Source: Fibrobacter sp. (lineage in GTDB: Bacteria; Fibrobacterota; Fibrobacteria; Fibrobacterales; Fibrobacteraceae). From it: DNA of 30,142 bases. The stretch covers positions 1-30,142 of the forward strand of contig JAFZOV010000068.1 of the NCBI GenBank assembly GCA_017550445.1. Reading direction: 5' to 3'. How positions within the stretch are numbered: the stretch's first letter is position 1; every line of letters begins with the position of its first letter. The notes below the pieces were generated by a model. It was not told the origin of the DNA, ran no database searches, and worked only from the letters and a program-made list of their open reading frames with translations. Positions 1 to 6,046 of the stretch are shown here, one piece after another. The translations under genes were made by a program, and so were the position numbers.

Positions 1-174
1 GCTATCGCGCAGGTCAAGACCCTGATGGAGACCCTGGGCACCGCAACCGACGAACACGATCTTCTTACCCTTGAGGGCTTCAACACCACGGCTGAATTCA
101 GAATGTTCCATGAAACGGCAGTGGCCAATTTCTTCGAGTTGGCGACGCATAGGGATAGAATTGAAATAATTCAT
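1..174 (-). CDS. ilvC: Ketol-acid reductoisomerase, N-terminal fragment (runs off window)
   Basis: This is the first 58 codons of acetohydroxy acid (ketol-acid) isomeroreductase, an NADPH-dependent enzyme of valine, leucine and isoleucine synthesis. I read it by translating the reverse strand from the ATG at 172-174; the frame stays open to base 1. The protein begins [17 protein letters not shown], followed by CRFMEHSEF and [20 protein letters not shown]. That matches the E. coli IlvC N-terminus (NYFN, CRFM, GKKVVIVGCGAQG) including the Rossmann GCGAQG nucleotide-binding loop. An AGAGG Shine-Dalgarno lies about 9 nt upstream. A TATATT -10-like box sits just upstream of that, and a heptanucleotide repeat array lies upstream of the box. 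The rest of the gene is outside the window. Confidence 0.95.
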   Translation of the reverse strand, partial: MNYFNSIPMRRQLEEIGHCRFMEHSEFSRGVEALKGKKIVFVGCGAQGLHQGLDLRDS

Positions 175-225
175 AGATTGAACCTCTGTTAAATAAATTG
201 TTCCGGGCGAAAATATAGCATTTTA

Positions 226-288
226 GACGAGAGACAAGAGACGAGAGACGAGAGAAAATTGGCAGAACTTAGAACTTAAAGCTTAGAA
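226..288. repeat. Heptanucleotide degenerate tandem array 1 (GACGAGA then CTTAGAA)
   Basis: Nine consecutive 7-bp units in one register: GACGAGA, GACAAGA, GACGAGA, GACGAGA, GAAAATT, GGCAGAA, CTTAGAA, CTTAAAG, CTTAGAA. The motif changes partway while the period is kept. It lies between the end of the first FISUMP gene and the probable ilvC promoter. Confidence 0.85.
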
Positions 289-319
289 AATGTTCAATTT
301 TTAACTAAAAGTTGCTTCA

Positions 320-1348
320 TTAACGCAAGTCCTTTAGGCAACGGACTGAAAAACCCAAACTCTTATCAGCGCGTTCTACTTCCACATAGTCATCGTCATA
401 GCCCAAGCCGACGACGTAAGCGTCAAAAGGATCGTCATTGTCTCCAAAGCCATCATGCATATTACTCCAAAAATGAGCGGTAAAGCCTTCGATAGTAAAG
501 CCAGTATGGCTATAGTAGCCAACAGGGATTACCGAAAAGCCGAATTCATTCGTGCCGTTGCCACCATCATACCAACCCATTTGTGATTTGAGAGCCTTGC
601 CCTCCGCAGACGACTGCCTATAAACAAAAGCAAGCAACCTTTTCCAATCAGCCCTGGTCGGCAGAAGCCAACCCTCCGGACAAATTCCCTGAACATATGG
701 CGTCAAAACACAAAGCTTGACATAGCCGCAAGTATGACCATTGCCATCATCGAACGAAATGGAATCCATCGCAGCCGCCCAAGTGTATAATCGCCCACCT
801 ACATCGCATTTTTTCGGGTCATTATCATAGCACCACGACCATTCGTATGTCGAATCTCCTGAACCACCCGGACCTGGGTCAAAGTTCAAATTCTGAGCCA
901 TCCAGGTCCAGTTGCCAATCTGTACAGTCTTGTAAACCTGACCATCGCGTTCATCGACAATAGAGTCGTACTGGATTTCTGGATTGAGGTAAGCTTCTTT
1001 CGGGAGACTCCAATCAAAGAGCTCCGAACCCGACGAAGACTCAACATCGTCCGCAGAGTCACTGCTTGATACAGGCAAATTCTCCGAACTACCGGACTCC
1101 GCATCTTGTTCGGATGAACTAGACCCATTCGACTCCGCTGACGCTCCGCTCAGGGTGACACCAGACGAATTACCCGATCCATTAGTTTTCGAAGATGAAC
1201 TCCCCTGCCCTTCAGCGCTGCTCAGGTTCGTAGGTTCATCGTCGCTCGGATTTGTGAAATTACCGCCTTCCCCGCTACATGTCGATAAGAAAACACCCAA
1301 TACAAGAGAGATTGCCACGCACTTCGCGTTTGCAATAACATTACGCAT
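320..1348 (-). CDS. FISUMP-domain lipoprotein (paralogue A)
   Basis: A 342-aa predicted surface lipoprotein. The N-terminal signal peptide ends in LSTC, an acceptable lipobox, followed by GEGGNFTNPSDD. A Ser/Gly/Glu-rich linker spans roughly residues 30-115. The FISUMP domain (about 125-339) shows DERDGQVYKTVQIG, WMAQNLNFDP, GRLYTWAAAM, GICPEGWLLPT and the family C-terminus GFSVRCLKD, here with two extra residues (LR). Function of the domain is not known to me; surface or substrate binding is a common guess only. The signal/linker matches paralogue B, while the NLNFDPGxGGSG...WSWCY stretch matches paralogue F. The start is supported by AAGGAG five bases before the ATG. Confidence 0.9.
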   Translation of the reverse strand: MRNVIANAKCVAISLVLGVFLSTCSGEGGNFTNPSDDEPTNLSSAEGQGSSSSKTNGSGNSSGVTLSGASAESNGSSSSEQDAESGSSENLPVSSSDSADDVESSSGSELFDWSLPKEAYLNPEIQYDSIVDERDGQVYKTVQIGNWTWMAQNLNFDPGPGGSGDSTYEWSWCYDNDPKKCDVGGRLYTWAAAMDSISFDDGNGHTCGYVKLCVLTPYVQGICPEGWLLPTRADWKRLLAFVYRQSSAEGKALKSQMGWYDGGNGTNEFGFSVIPVGYYSHTGFTIEGFTAHFWSNMHDGFGDNDDPFDAYVVGLGYDDDYVEVERADKSLGFSVRCLKDLR

Positions 1349-1389
1349 AAAAACTCCTTCGCCCCAACGGCTTAATTTTCCCGGCGGAC

Positions 1390-1404
1390 AATATAACTTA
1401 TTTT
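1390..1404 (-). promoter_or_regulatory. Shared promoter-like box upstream of paralogue A
   Basis: On the minus strand this reads AAAATAAGTTATATT, about 40 nt before the start codon. Very similar boxes occur upstream of paralogues C (4700-4714) and D (7059-7073). A -10-type element is likely (TATATT/TACATT); I see no convincing -35. Confidence 0.35.
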
Positions 1405-1443
1405 ATCCCAAATAATAAGCAACTTCAAAATTCAGGACAACAA

Positions 1444-2373
1444 TCAGTCCTTTACGCAACGGACAGAATACCCGTAGCTCTTGAAGCCGTTGTAGCTCAG
1501 TTCTGCAAAGTCGCTGCAGCAGGTCAGGAGCACGAAGTAGGCGTCAGCGCTACCATTCTCAGTAGAACTCCAGAAGTTAGCGATGTAGCCGTCACTTCCA
1601 AAGTAGCCACCCTCGGACCTTTCGCCAGCAGAGTACGCCCAAAAGCCGAAGGCGTTCTCGTTGACGACATTGAGCTGCGCAACCCCGAAAGCTTTGGCCT
1701 TGAGTTTCCGACCCGCAATATCTTCTCCGCCCACAGCAGCGATCAAGGTTTCCCATTCGCTCTTGGACGGCACGTGCCAGCCATCGGGGCATACGCCCTG
1801 CACGTTGCCCACGCCCAAGTCGCATTCGTGACCATAGCCGCACTCGTCCTCGGACTTGCCCATGGCGTAGGCCCACTCGTAGAGCCGACCGCTTGCGACG
1901 CAATTGTTGTCGTATTCTTCGTAGCAGTAGCTGCCCTTGGCGGTGGCGTAGTTCAGGTTCTCTGCCATCCACCATTGGTTACCAATTTTTACAGTCTTGT
2001 AGGTTTGACCATCACGATCGTCAAGCAAAGCCACATATTCGCAGTTATCGACTATCCACTCCATGCAAGGCGTCGCCAAAGTTACTGAACTTGACGAATA
2101 CTTGTCATCGCCCGCAGAAAATGAATTACCATTACTATCGCTGGACACATTCGATTTCGCATTGCCGCTGCTAGAGATTGCATTGCCATTACACTCCTCG
2201 CAGCGCGAATCGCTAGAATCGGTAGATTTTTTCGCCGAAGATGAACTCCCCTGCCCTTCGGCACTGCTCAACGTCGTAGGATCATCGTCGCTCGGATTTG
2301 TGAAATTGCCGCCTTCCCCGCTACACGCCGCCAAGAACGCCACCATGCTCAACGCCACAAAAATCTTTTTCAT
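1444..2373 (-). CDS. FISUMP-domain lipoprotein (paralogue B)
   Basis: A 309-aa predicted lipoprotein. The signal peptide MKKIFVALSMVAFLAAC ends in a good lipobox (LAAC). The linker starts with GEGGNFTNPSDDDPT, nearly the same as paralogue A, and then becomes Ser/Asn-rich. The FISUMP domain (about 105-309) contains LDDRDGQTYKTVKIG, WWMAENLNYA, GRLYEWAYAMGKSEDECG, GVCPDGWHVPS and YSVRCVKD. The domain start (LATPC...DNCEY...GNQWWMAENLNY) is closest to paralogue G, not A. The leader also resembles that of A (AATTAAGCC...GGGGCGA before the Shine-Dalgarno), so duplication included the 5' untranslated region. No terminator was seen between B and A. Confidence 0.9.
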   Translation of the reverse strand: MKKIFVALSMVAFLAACSGEGGNFTNPSDDDPTTLSSAEGQGSSSSAKKSTDSSDSRCEECNGNAISSSGNAKSNVSSDSNGNSFSAGDDKYSSSSVTLATPCMEWIVDNCEYVALLDDRDGQTYKTVKIGNQWWMAENLNYATAKGSYCYEEYDNNCVASGRLYEWAYAMGKSEDECGYGHECDLGVGNVQGVCPDGWHVPSKSEWETLIAAVGGEDIAGRKLKAKAFGVAQLNVVNENAFGFWAYSAGERSEGGYFGSDGYIANFWSSTENGSADAYFVLLTCCSDFAELSYNGFKSYGYSVRCVKD

Positions 2374-2434
2374 AAAAATCCCTCGCCCCAGAGGCTTAAT
2401 TTATCCAGTGGAAATATAATTATTCCCTAATCCA

Positions 2435-2857
2435 CTACGCCACGGTTTTCAGCAGTTCCCTGCCAATACGGCGGAGTTCCTCGTCAATGAGTTTTTTCCT
2501 TGCCAAAGAGGGTTTCTTCGTTCCGTTTACGTATGCGGCGAACAGGGGCTGAGGGATTCCCAATCGGCGAGCAAACGCCGAGGCGTTCAGTTCAGGGAAT
2601 AGCCAGAACACACGTCCAATGGGGTTCGTCTTTTTAAGCGAAAAGAAACCCGAAAGTTCCAGGCCTTCGTCCAGATCGTCAAACCACACGCCATCGCAAT
2701 CAACGCGGCAGTTCTCCAACTGCTTTCGCGTAGCCTTCCGCAGCGGTTCATAATCGCGGATGAGTTCCCGCCCAATCCGACCGTCCTTCAGTTCAACACA
2801 AACGGCATCCTTCTCGAGCCACAGTCTTTTTACGTCTTTTTCCGTTATCTCGTTCAT
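2435..2857 (-). CDS. DUF2442 protein with C-terminal HTH-like segment, putative antitoxin/regulator
   Basis: A 140-aa protein. Residues ~1-75 fit DUF2442 (DAVCVELKDGR, then a DDLDEGL motif). Residues ~90-135 (ASAFARRLGIPQPLFAAYV then NGTKKPS) look like a helix-turn-helix of the XRE type. DUF2442 genes commonly follow DUF4160 genes as a two-gene module often annotated as toxin-antitoxin-like; here the DUF4160 stop lies 2 nt before this ATG, so the two are cotranscribed. I chose the ATG at 2855-2857 because GGGG lies 5 nt upstream and because it keeps the gene from overlapping its partner. A role as autoregulator of the upstream palindromic operator is inferred, not shown. Confidence 0.75.
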   Translation of the reverse strand: MNEITEKDVKRLWLEKDAVCVELKDGRIGRELIRDYEPLRKATRKQLENCRVDCDGVWFDDLDEGLELSGFFSLKKTNPIGRVFWLFPELNASAFARRLGIPQPLFAAYVNGTKKPSLARKKLIDEELRRIGRELLKTVA

Positions 2858-2859
2858 AA

Positions 2860-3099
2860 TTACCCCAGTCCAAAAGTTTCGAACCACTTTCTCACGATAA
2901 GTTCGCTATTTTCAGTCGCCAGTTCCTTTGCTTTTGCCATATCCGCATTTGACAACTTTCCGAATACCGGCACGGCACATCCATTCACAATTTCAAATTT
3001 GGCAATTTTCCCCTGTTTTCTCACATGTACATGCACTGGTTCATGCTCGTTCATATAAAAGAAAAAAGAGAATCCATCTTTTTCAAATATCTTCGGCAT
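2860..3099 (-). CDS. DUF4160 protein, putative toxin-like partner
   Basis: A 79-aa protein beginning MPKIFEKDGFSFFFYMNEHE, followed by PVHVHVRKQGKIAKFEI. This is the DUF4160 pattern: MPxI start, a central HVHV motif, and a C-terminal helix ending near W (VRKWFETFG). It is the first gene of a two-gene module with the DUF2442 protein. Its molecular activity is unknown to me. The start codon has no Shine-Dalgarno, and a near-consensus promoter places the likely transcription start at or within a few bases of the ATG, suggesting a leaderless mRNA. Confidence 0.8.
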   Translation of the reverse strand: MPKIFEKDGFSFFFYMNEHEPVHVHVRKQGKIAKFEIVNGCAVPVFGKLSNADMAKAKELATENSELIVRKWFETFGLG

Positions 3100-3103
3100 A
3101 ATT

Positions 3104-3132
3104 AATATAGGTTATTATTTAATAACTGTCAA
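3104..3132 (-). promoter_or_regulatory. Near-consensus promoter with palindromic operator for the DUF4160/DUF2442 pair
   Basis: On the minus strand: TTGACA (3127-3132), a 17-bp spacer, then TATATT (3104-3109). The spacer contains a perfect inverted repeat GTTATT-4-AATAAC (3111-3126), well placed for a repressor. Only 4 nt separate the -10 box from the ATG. Confidence 0.75.
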
Positions 3133-3136
3133 TAGG

Positions 3137-3355
3137 TTAAATATTTTTATCGCCATACTCCTTCAAGCATGCTTTAAATATGAGCGTTACCAATTCAGAA
3201 ACCGTAATTTCCCGCTTTTTCGCTTCAGCCTCAAGTTTTTCGACAACCCACACAGGCATTTCCCATACACAATCAACAAAGCCATCACCAGTTGGTGTTT
3301 CGGATATAACCCTAAACGGGAAATCCTCTTTGCATTTTTCGATGTCGTTATTCAC
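3137..3355 (-). CDS. Small ribbon-helix-helix-like protein, orphan antitoxin-like
   Basis: A 72-aa protein. The C-terminal half reads EMPVWVVEKLEAEAKK then REITVSELVTLIFKACL, a beta strand followed by two helices as in ribbon-helix-helix (CopG/Arc-like) DNA-binding proteins. I set the start at the GTG (3353-3355) because GGAGG lies 4 nt upstream; an ATG 20 codons earlier has no such site. There is no recognisable toxin partner next to it; the next gene downstream has its own promoter. A 10-bp palindrome lies about 20 nt upstream of the start. Family assignment is by pattern only. Confidence 0.6.
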   Translation of the reverse strand: MNNDIEKCKEDFPFRVISETPTGDGFVDCVWEMPVWVVEKLEAEAKKREITVSELVTLIFKACLKEYGDKNI

Positions 3356-3371
3356 GTAGCCTCCGTTTTGT

Positions 3372-3387
3372 GGTCGCATATGCGGCC
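3372..3387. promoter_or_regulatory. Palindrome upstream of the RHH-like gene (possible operator)
   Basis: CGCATATGCG (3375-3384) is a perfect palindrome. One mismatch outwards, GG/CC pairs extend it to 16 bp. It sits in the presumed 5' region of the RHH-like gene. Confidence 0.4.
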
Positions 3388-3428
3388 GGTTTATTGTTAG
3401 AGGCGTTCCCTTCAATCCAATTTCAGGA

Positions 3429-3470
3429 TAAAAAAGAACGCACCTCGCCTTTCTATAGCGAGATGCGTTC
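3429..3470 (-). terminator. Rho-independent terminator of paralogue C
   Basis: On the minus strand, arms GAACGCAtCTCGC and GCGAGgTGCGTTC form a 12-bp stem with one mismatch or wobble position, followed by a T6 run. It lies about 105 nt after the paralogue C stop codon. Confidence 0.8.
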
Positions 3471-3576
3471 AGCGGTAATGTACCTATATTCTAAAAAGTT
3501 GGCAAGGGACGGAAGAAAATTTTACAATCCGTATTCGCCTTGCTAGGGGACTACTACGGAGTCCCTCGCCTCACTG

Positions 3577-4662
3577 CTAGTCCCGGAGACAACGAACTGA
3601 AAACCCGTAGTACTTATAGTAGTAGTTCAGGTCCGCAAGCTCGAAGTCGTAGTTCAAGAACATGAAGTACGCGTAGTAGCTATTGTACTCAGTGGCACTC
3701 CAGAAGTACGCGAGGTTGCCACCGTTGTAGAAGAAGCCAATGTTGTCCCTGATGCCGGCGGGCAACGCGGAGAAACCGTAAGCGTCCTCGTTGGTGATGC
3801 CGTCAATTGCCGTCCAACCCGTCTGCGACTTTAGCTTTGCGCCCGCTGTGGCTCTGCCGCCCACAGCCGTGAACAGGGCACTCCATTCTTCGTTGCTTGG
3901 CAGGTGCCAACCGCTCGGACAGATGCCCTGAATCAAGGTCGCTGAGCCAGCCGAAGCGACCTCACAAGTCTTACCATAGCCGCAGTCCTGCGGGTTGTCC
4001 GCATCATTCGCAAGTTTCACCGAGTCAATGGCCGCAGCCCAGGTGTAAAGGCGACCGGCCACGTCGCAGTTTGCTGCCACGTCGTTGTAGCACCAGGATT
4101 TACCCTTGAGACTCGTGGTCGTTACACTGTCGGCGTAGTTCAGATTTTCAGCCATCCATACCAAATCACCAATTTTCACAGTCTTGTAAACCTTGCCATC
4201 ACGGGAATCGGTCATTGTTCCGTAGTCAATGTCCGGATTCAAATAAGCCTCTTTCGGCAAATTCCAATCGAAGCCATTCAAAGAACTTGAAGACAGTTCA
4301 TTCACTCTGCTACTAGAAGACGACCCTTCGGCAGGCTCAGGGGTCTTATTGCTACTGGATTCTTCGTCTGCACCCGGAATGACGGATGAAGAGCTATTCG
4401 AATTAACCGAACTAGACGAAGTTTCATTTTCACCACTACAACTAGACAATTTGTCACCCTGGAAGCTCGAAGAGCTGATAGGGTCCACAGAGCCACTGCT
4501 AGACGAGCCGCGCTCTATCGAAGAAGACGATTCAACACCCGGTTCATCATTCGGCCCTGCAGATGCCGACGAACTATCATCGCACCCGACAACAGCAAAC
4601 GCAGCAATAAGCATGGATCCTATCGCTGCGCTCCAGGATGACAGCACAAGAAACTTTTTCAT
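3577..4662 (-). CDS. FISUMP-domain lipoprotein (paralogue C)
   Basis: A 361-aa predicted lipoprotein. The signal peptide MKKFLV...AFAVVGC carries the lipid Cys followed by DDSSSASAG. A long Ser-rich linker (residues ~35-130) contains repeated SSSS blocks. The FISUMP domain (about 140-361) shows DSRDGKVYKTVKIG, VWMAENLNYAD, GRLYTWAAAID, GICPSGWHLPS, FGFSVRCLRD-type ending and many Tyr near the C-terminus. The first ~45 residues are nearly identical to paralogue D except for an extra segment (LSSWSAAIGSMLIA) inside the signal peptide, encoded by a REP-like palindromic 30-mer. The start has GGAGG 4 nt upstream. Confidence 0.9.
   Translation of the reverse strand: MKKFLVLSSWSAAIGSMLIAAFAVVGCDDSSSASAGPNDEPGVESSSSIERGSSSSGSVDPISSSSFQGDKLSSCSGENETSSSSVNSNSSSSVIPGADEESSSNKTPEPAEGSSSSSRVNELSSSSLNGFDWNLPKEAYLNPDIDYGTMTDSRDGKVYKTVKIGDLVWMAENLNYADSVTTTSLKGKSWCYNDVAANCDVAGRLYTWAAAIDSVKLANDADNPQDCGYGKTCEVASAGSATLIQGICPSGWHLPSNEEWSALFTAVGGRATAGAKLKSQTGWTAIDGITNEDAYGFSALPAGIRDNIGFFYNGGNLAYFWSATEYNSYYAYFMFLNYDFELADLNYYYKYYGFSVRCLRD
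4614..4643. repeat. REP-like 30-mer inside the paralogue C signal-peptide coding region
   Basis: The minus strand reads TGTCATCCTGGAGCG followed by CAGCGATAGGATCCA. Complementary ATCCT/AGGAT ends make an imperfect hairpin. The form TGTCATCCTGgAGCG...AGGATCCA resembles bacterial REP-like intergenic repeats. Paralogue D lacks it at the same position, so it looks like an in-frame insertion or replacement. Confidence 0.6.
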
Positions 4663-4699
4663 AAAACCTCCGATAACCCGTTATTATAAATCCATAACA

Positions 4700-4714
4700 A
4701 ATGTAACTTATTTT
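4700..4714 (-). promoter_or_regulatory. Shared promoter-like box upstream of paralogue C
   Basis: The minus strand reads AAAATAAGTTACATT, one base different from the box upstream of paralogue A. It lies about 40 nt before the start codon. Confidence 0.35.
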
Positions 4715-4728
4715 CTCCCCAAAACGAC

Positions 4729-4752
4729 AAAAGGCGGCCTTACGACCACCTT
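4729..4752 (-). terminator. Terminator of the BrnT-like toxin-antitoxin operon
   Basis: On the minus strand AAGGTGG pairs with CCGCCTT (seven pairs including one G-U) followed by TTTT and a second TTTT shortly after. It begins about 35 nt after the antitoxin stop codon. Confidence 0.6.
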
Positions 4753-4786
4753 CATATAGACTCTGAATTTTTTTTAATCGCAAATT

Positions 4787-5098
4787 CTACACGTTTTCCG
4801 CATTCAGTTTTGCAGCGAGTTCCACCACGGCATCATCAACAAGCGTTTGGTAATGTCCGCCAAAGCGATCAGCAAAAGCCTTGATAACTTCAACTGCCCC
4901 CGAATGCAAACGAATCGTATAAGGCTTTTTCGCCGAAGCCCTAATTTTAAAAGTAGCCCCCGCCAAAGCGGCAAGTTCCTTTTTACGTTCTTTTGTAATC
5001 TGCGGCTTGCCTTGATGGTTCGCCTCATAATCAGCAAGGATTTCACGTTCTTCGTCATCGAGGTTAAACTTCTTCACATGTTCATCGAAAGATCGCAT
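4787..5098 (-). CDS. CopG/BrnA-like antitoxin
   Basis: A 103-aa protein starting MRSFDEHVKKFNLDDEE. The N-terminal half is charged and helical. The C-terminal half (KKPYTIRLHSGAVEVIKAFA then DRFGGHYQTLVDDAVVELA) has the strand-helix-helix pattern of ribbon-helix-helix antitoxins paired with BrnT-like toxins. The ATG overlaps the toxin stop codon by one base (TAATG), so translation is coupled, with toxin first and antitoxin second as in brnT-brnA. I chose this ATG over a 19-codon upstream extension that would lie wholly inside the toxin gene. It probably binds the palindrome at the operon promoter; that is inference. Confidence 0.75.
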   Translation of the reverse strand: MRSFDEHVKKFNLDDEEREILADYEANHQGKPQITKERKKELAALAGATFKIRASAKKPYTIRLHSGAVEVIKAFADRFGGHYQTLVDDAVVELAAKLNAENV

Positions 5099-5367
5099 TA
5101 TGCACCTCCATACTTTTTCTGCGCCGTTCTGCTTTGCACAATCGTCTTCAGCCAAATATCGCCATCAGGTTCCGGCTTGTACGGAACAAGACAGCAATAT
5201 CCATCGATTCTAACAACCATAACCCGCTGCCCAGGATATTTTTCCTGATTCGGATGTTCATAGTCATCAAGAACCTCTTCCCTGCGCATTATTTCTTCGA
5301 CCTGTTCAAAGGAGACGTTTCTAGTCGCTTTCAACAGTTCATTCTTTTCGGGATTCCATCTAGCCAT
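5098..5367 (-). CDS. BrnT-like toxin
   Basis: An 89-aa protein: WNPEKNELLKATRNVSFEQV at the N-terminus, a central DDYEHPNQEKYPGQRVMVV, and WLKTIVQSRTAQKKY at the C-terminus. This WxxxKNxxLxxxRxVSFE ... K-T-I-x-x-S-R-x-A-x-K-x-Y layout fits BrnT-like small ribonuclease-type toxins; nuclease activity is known for the family and not testable here. It is first in a two-gene operon with the CopG-like antitoxin. The start ATG has AAGGATAGGG upstream and a near-consensus promoter. Confidence 0.75.
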   Translation of the reverse strand: MARWNPEKNELLKATRNVSFEQVEEIMRREEVLDDYEHPNQEKYPGQRVMVVRIDGYCCLVPYKPEPDGDIWLKTIVQSRTAQKKYGGA

Positions 5368-5381
5368 GAACCCTATCCTTC

Positions 5382-5417
5382 AATATACCTTTTGTACATA
5401 CATTTGTCAATATGTAT
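5382..5417 (-). promoter_or_regulatory. Near-consensus promoter and palindromic operator of the BrnT-like operon
   Basis: On the minus strand: TTGACA (5405-5410), 17-bp spacer, TATATT (5382-5387). An inverted repeat ATACAT-8-ATGTAT (5398-5403 and 5412-5417) brackets the -35 box. The box sequences and spacing are identical to those of the DUF4160 promoter. Confidence 0.7.
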
Positions 5418-5561
5418 TTTATGAATAATACTCATCATTATCTTTTTACTTCAATTCGGGAACGCTCCCGCTTGGCAAATAGAGAGATGTCCCTATCTAT
5501 TACTATACACGCTTTTTTACGGCGTTTGAACACCAATTTTGATGTAAAAAGATTTTATCAA

Positions 5562-5584
5562 CAAAAAAGGGGGACGAATCCCCC
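5562..5584 (-). terminator. Strong orphan terminator
   Basis: On the minus strand GGGGG-ATTCGT-CCCCC is followed by TTTTTT. The nearest upstream minus-strand gene (paralogue D) has its own terminator-like hairpin 390 nt earlier, so the transcript ended here is unclear. Confidence 0.7.
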
Positions 5585-5917
5585 TGATTGCAGCCGCCTT
5601 GTCCGCCAAACGTTCTGTCTACCCCGCCGTTAACTTGTCTTCCCCGCGAAGGCGGGGACCTCCTTTCTACCAGCGTCCAAGCCGTCTTCCATACACCCCC
5701 ACTGCGGGCGCTCAATCGCCGCCCCGCAAAACCCTGTAAGCGAGTGTTGCAGCCATGCTTGCATGGCTATAACCGAGCGTCATGGGTTTCTGTAACGCCC
5801 CGACTTCTAGCGGCCCACGGCTCCAGAGATAAGCTCTCCTCTCTCACAGGTCCTCGCCTTCGGCTGCGGAATGTTCGCTCGACGACACATTTTCTTCCGC
5901 CTTAGGGCCCTGGTCAA

Positions 5918-5971
5918 CGTCATTGCGAACCCCGAACAGGGGTGATGCAAAAGTGTGCAAGGCGAATCCAG
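5918..5971. repeat. REP-like element (CGTCATTGCGA...GGCGAATCCAG)
   Basis: Starts CGTCATTGCGA, contains the hairpin ACCCC-GAACA-GGGGT, and ends GGCGAATCCAG. The same outer pattern, in opposite orientation, occurs at 28261-28297. Such CGTCATTGCGA...GCAATCCA elements are common intergenic repeats in many bacteria. Confidence 0.5.
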
Positions 5972-5972
5972 C

Positions 5973-5998
5973 AAAAAATATGCTTGCATATTTTTTTT
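5973..5998 (-). terminator. AT-rich bidirectional terminator-like hairpin downstream of paralogue D
   Basis: AAAAAATATGC-TT-GCATATTTTTT is an 11-bp stem with T runs on both strands, about 50 nt after the paralogue D stop codon. The AT-rich stem makes its strength uncertain. Confidence 0.5.
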
Positions 5999-6046
5999 GG
6001 TAAGCCGTAGCCACGGACTGCATAGCCGTCAATCCATTCGTTTTTT

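Larger units (their letters stand above)
5368..6046. other. 679-bp gene-free region, hairpin- and repeat-rich
   Basis: No open frame here resembles a known protein. The first part (to ~5560) is AT-rich and holds the BrnT-operon promoter. Bases ~5585-5970 are GC-rich and contain hairpins TCCCCGC-GAAG-GCGGGGA (5641-5658) and AGCCATGC-TT-GCATGGCT (5751-5768), and a REP-like element (5918-5971). A strong minus-strand terminator (5562-5584) has no obvious gene in front of it. A TTGACC-17-GAAAAT promoter-like pair (5889-5917, minus) could start a ~320-nt RNA ending there. That RNA is speculative. Confidence 0.5.

Noticed and set aside
226..288. CRISPR-like array
   Set aside because: Units are 7 bp with no spacers and no cas genes nearby; the same holds for the other four arrays.
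3548..3566. Hairpin GGGACT-7-AGTCCC just after the paralogue C stop as its terminator
   Set aside because: There is no T run on the minus strand; the stronger hairpin with T6 at 3429-3470 is a better terminator.
5590..5970. RNase P RNA, tmRNA or other housekeeping RNA
   Set aside because: Conserved signatures (GAGGAAAGTC, ACAGAAA in the right setting, a tRNA-like CCA end) are missing.
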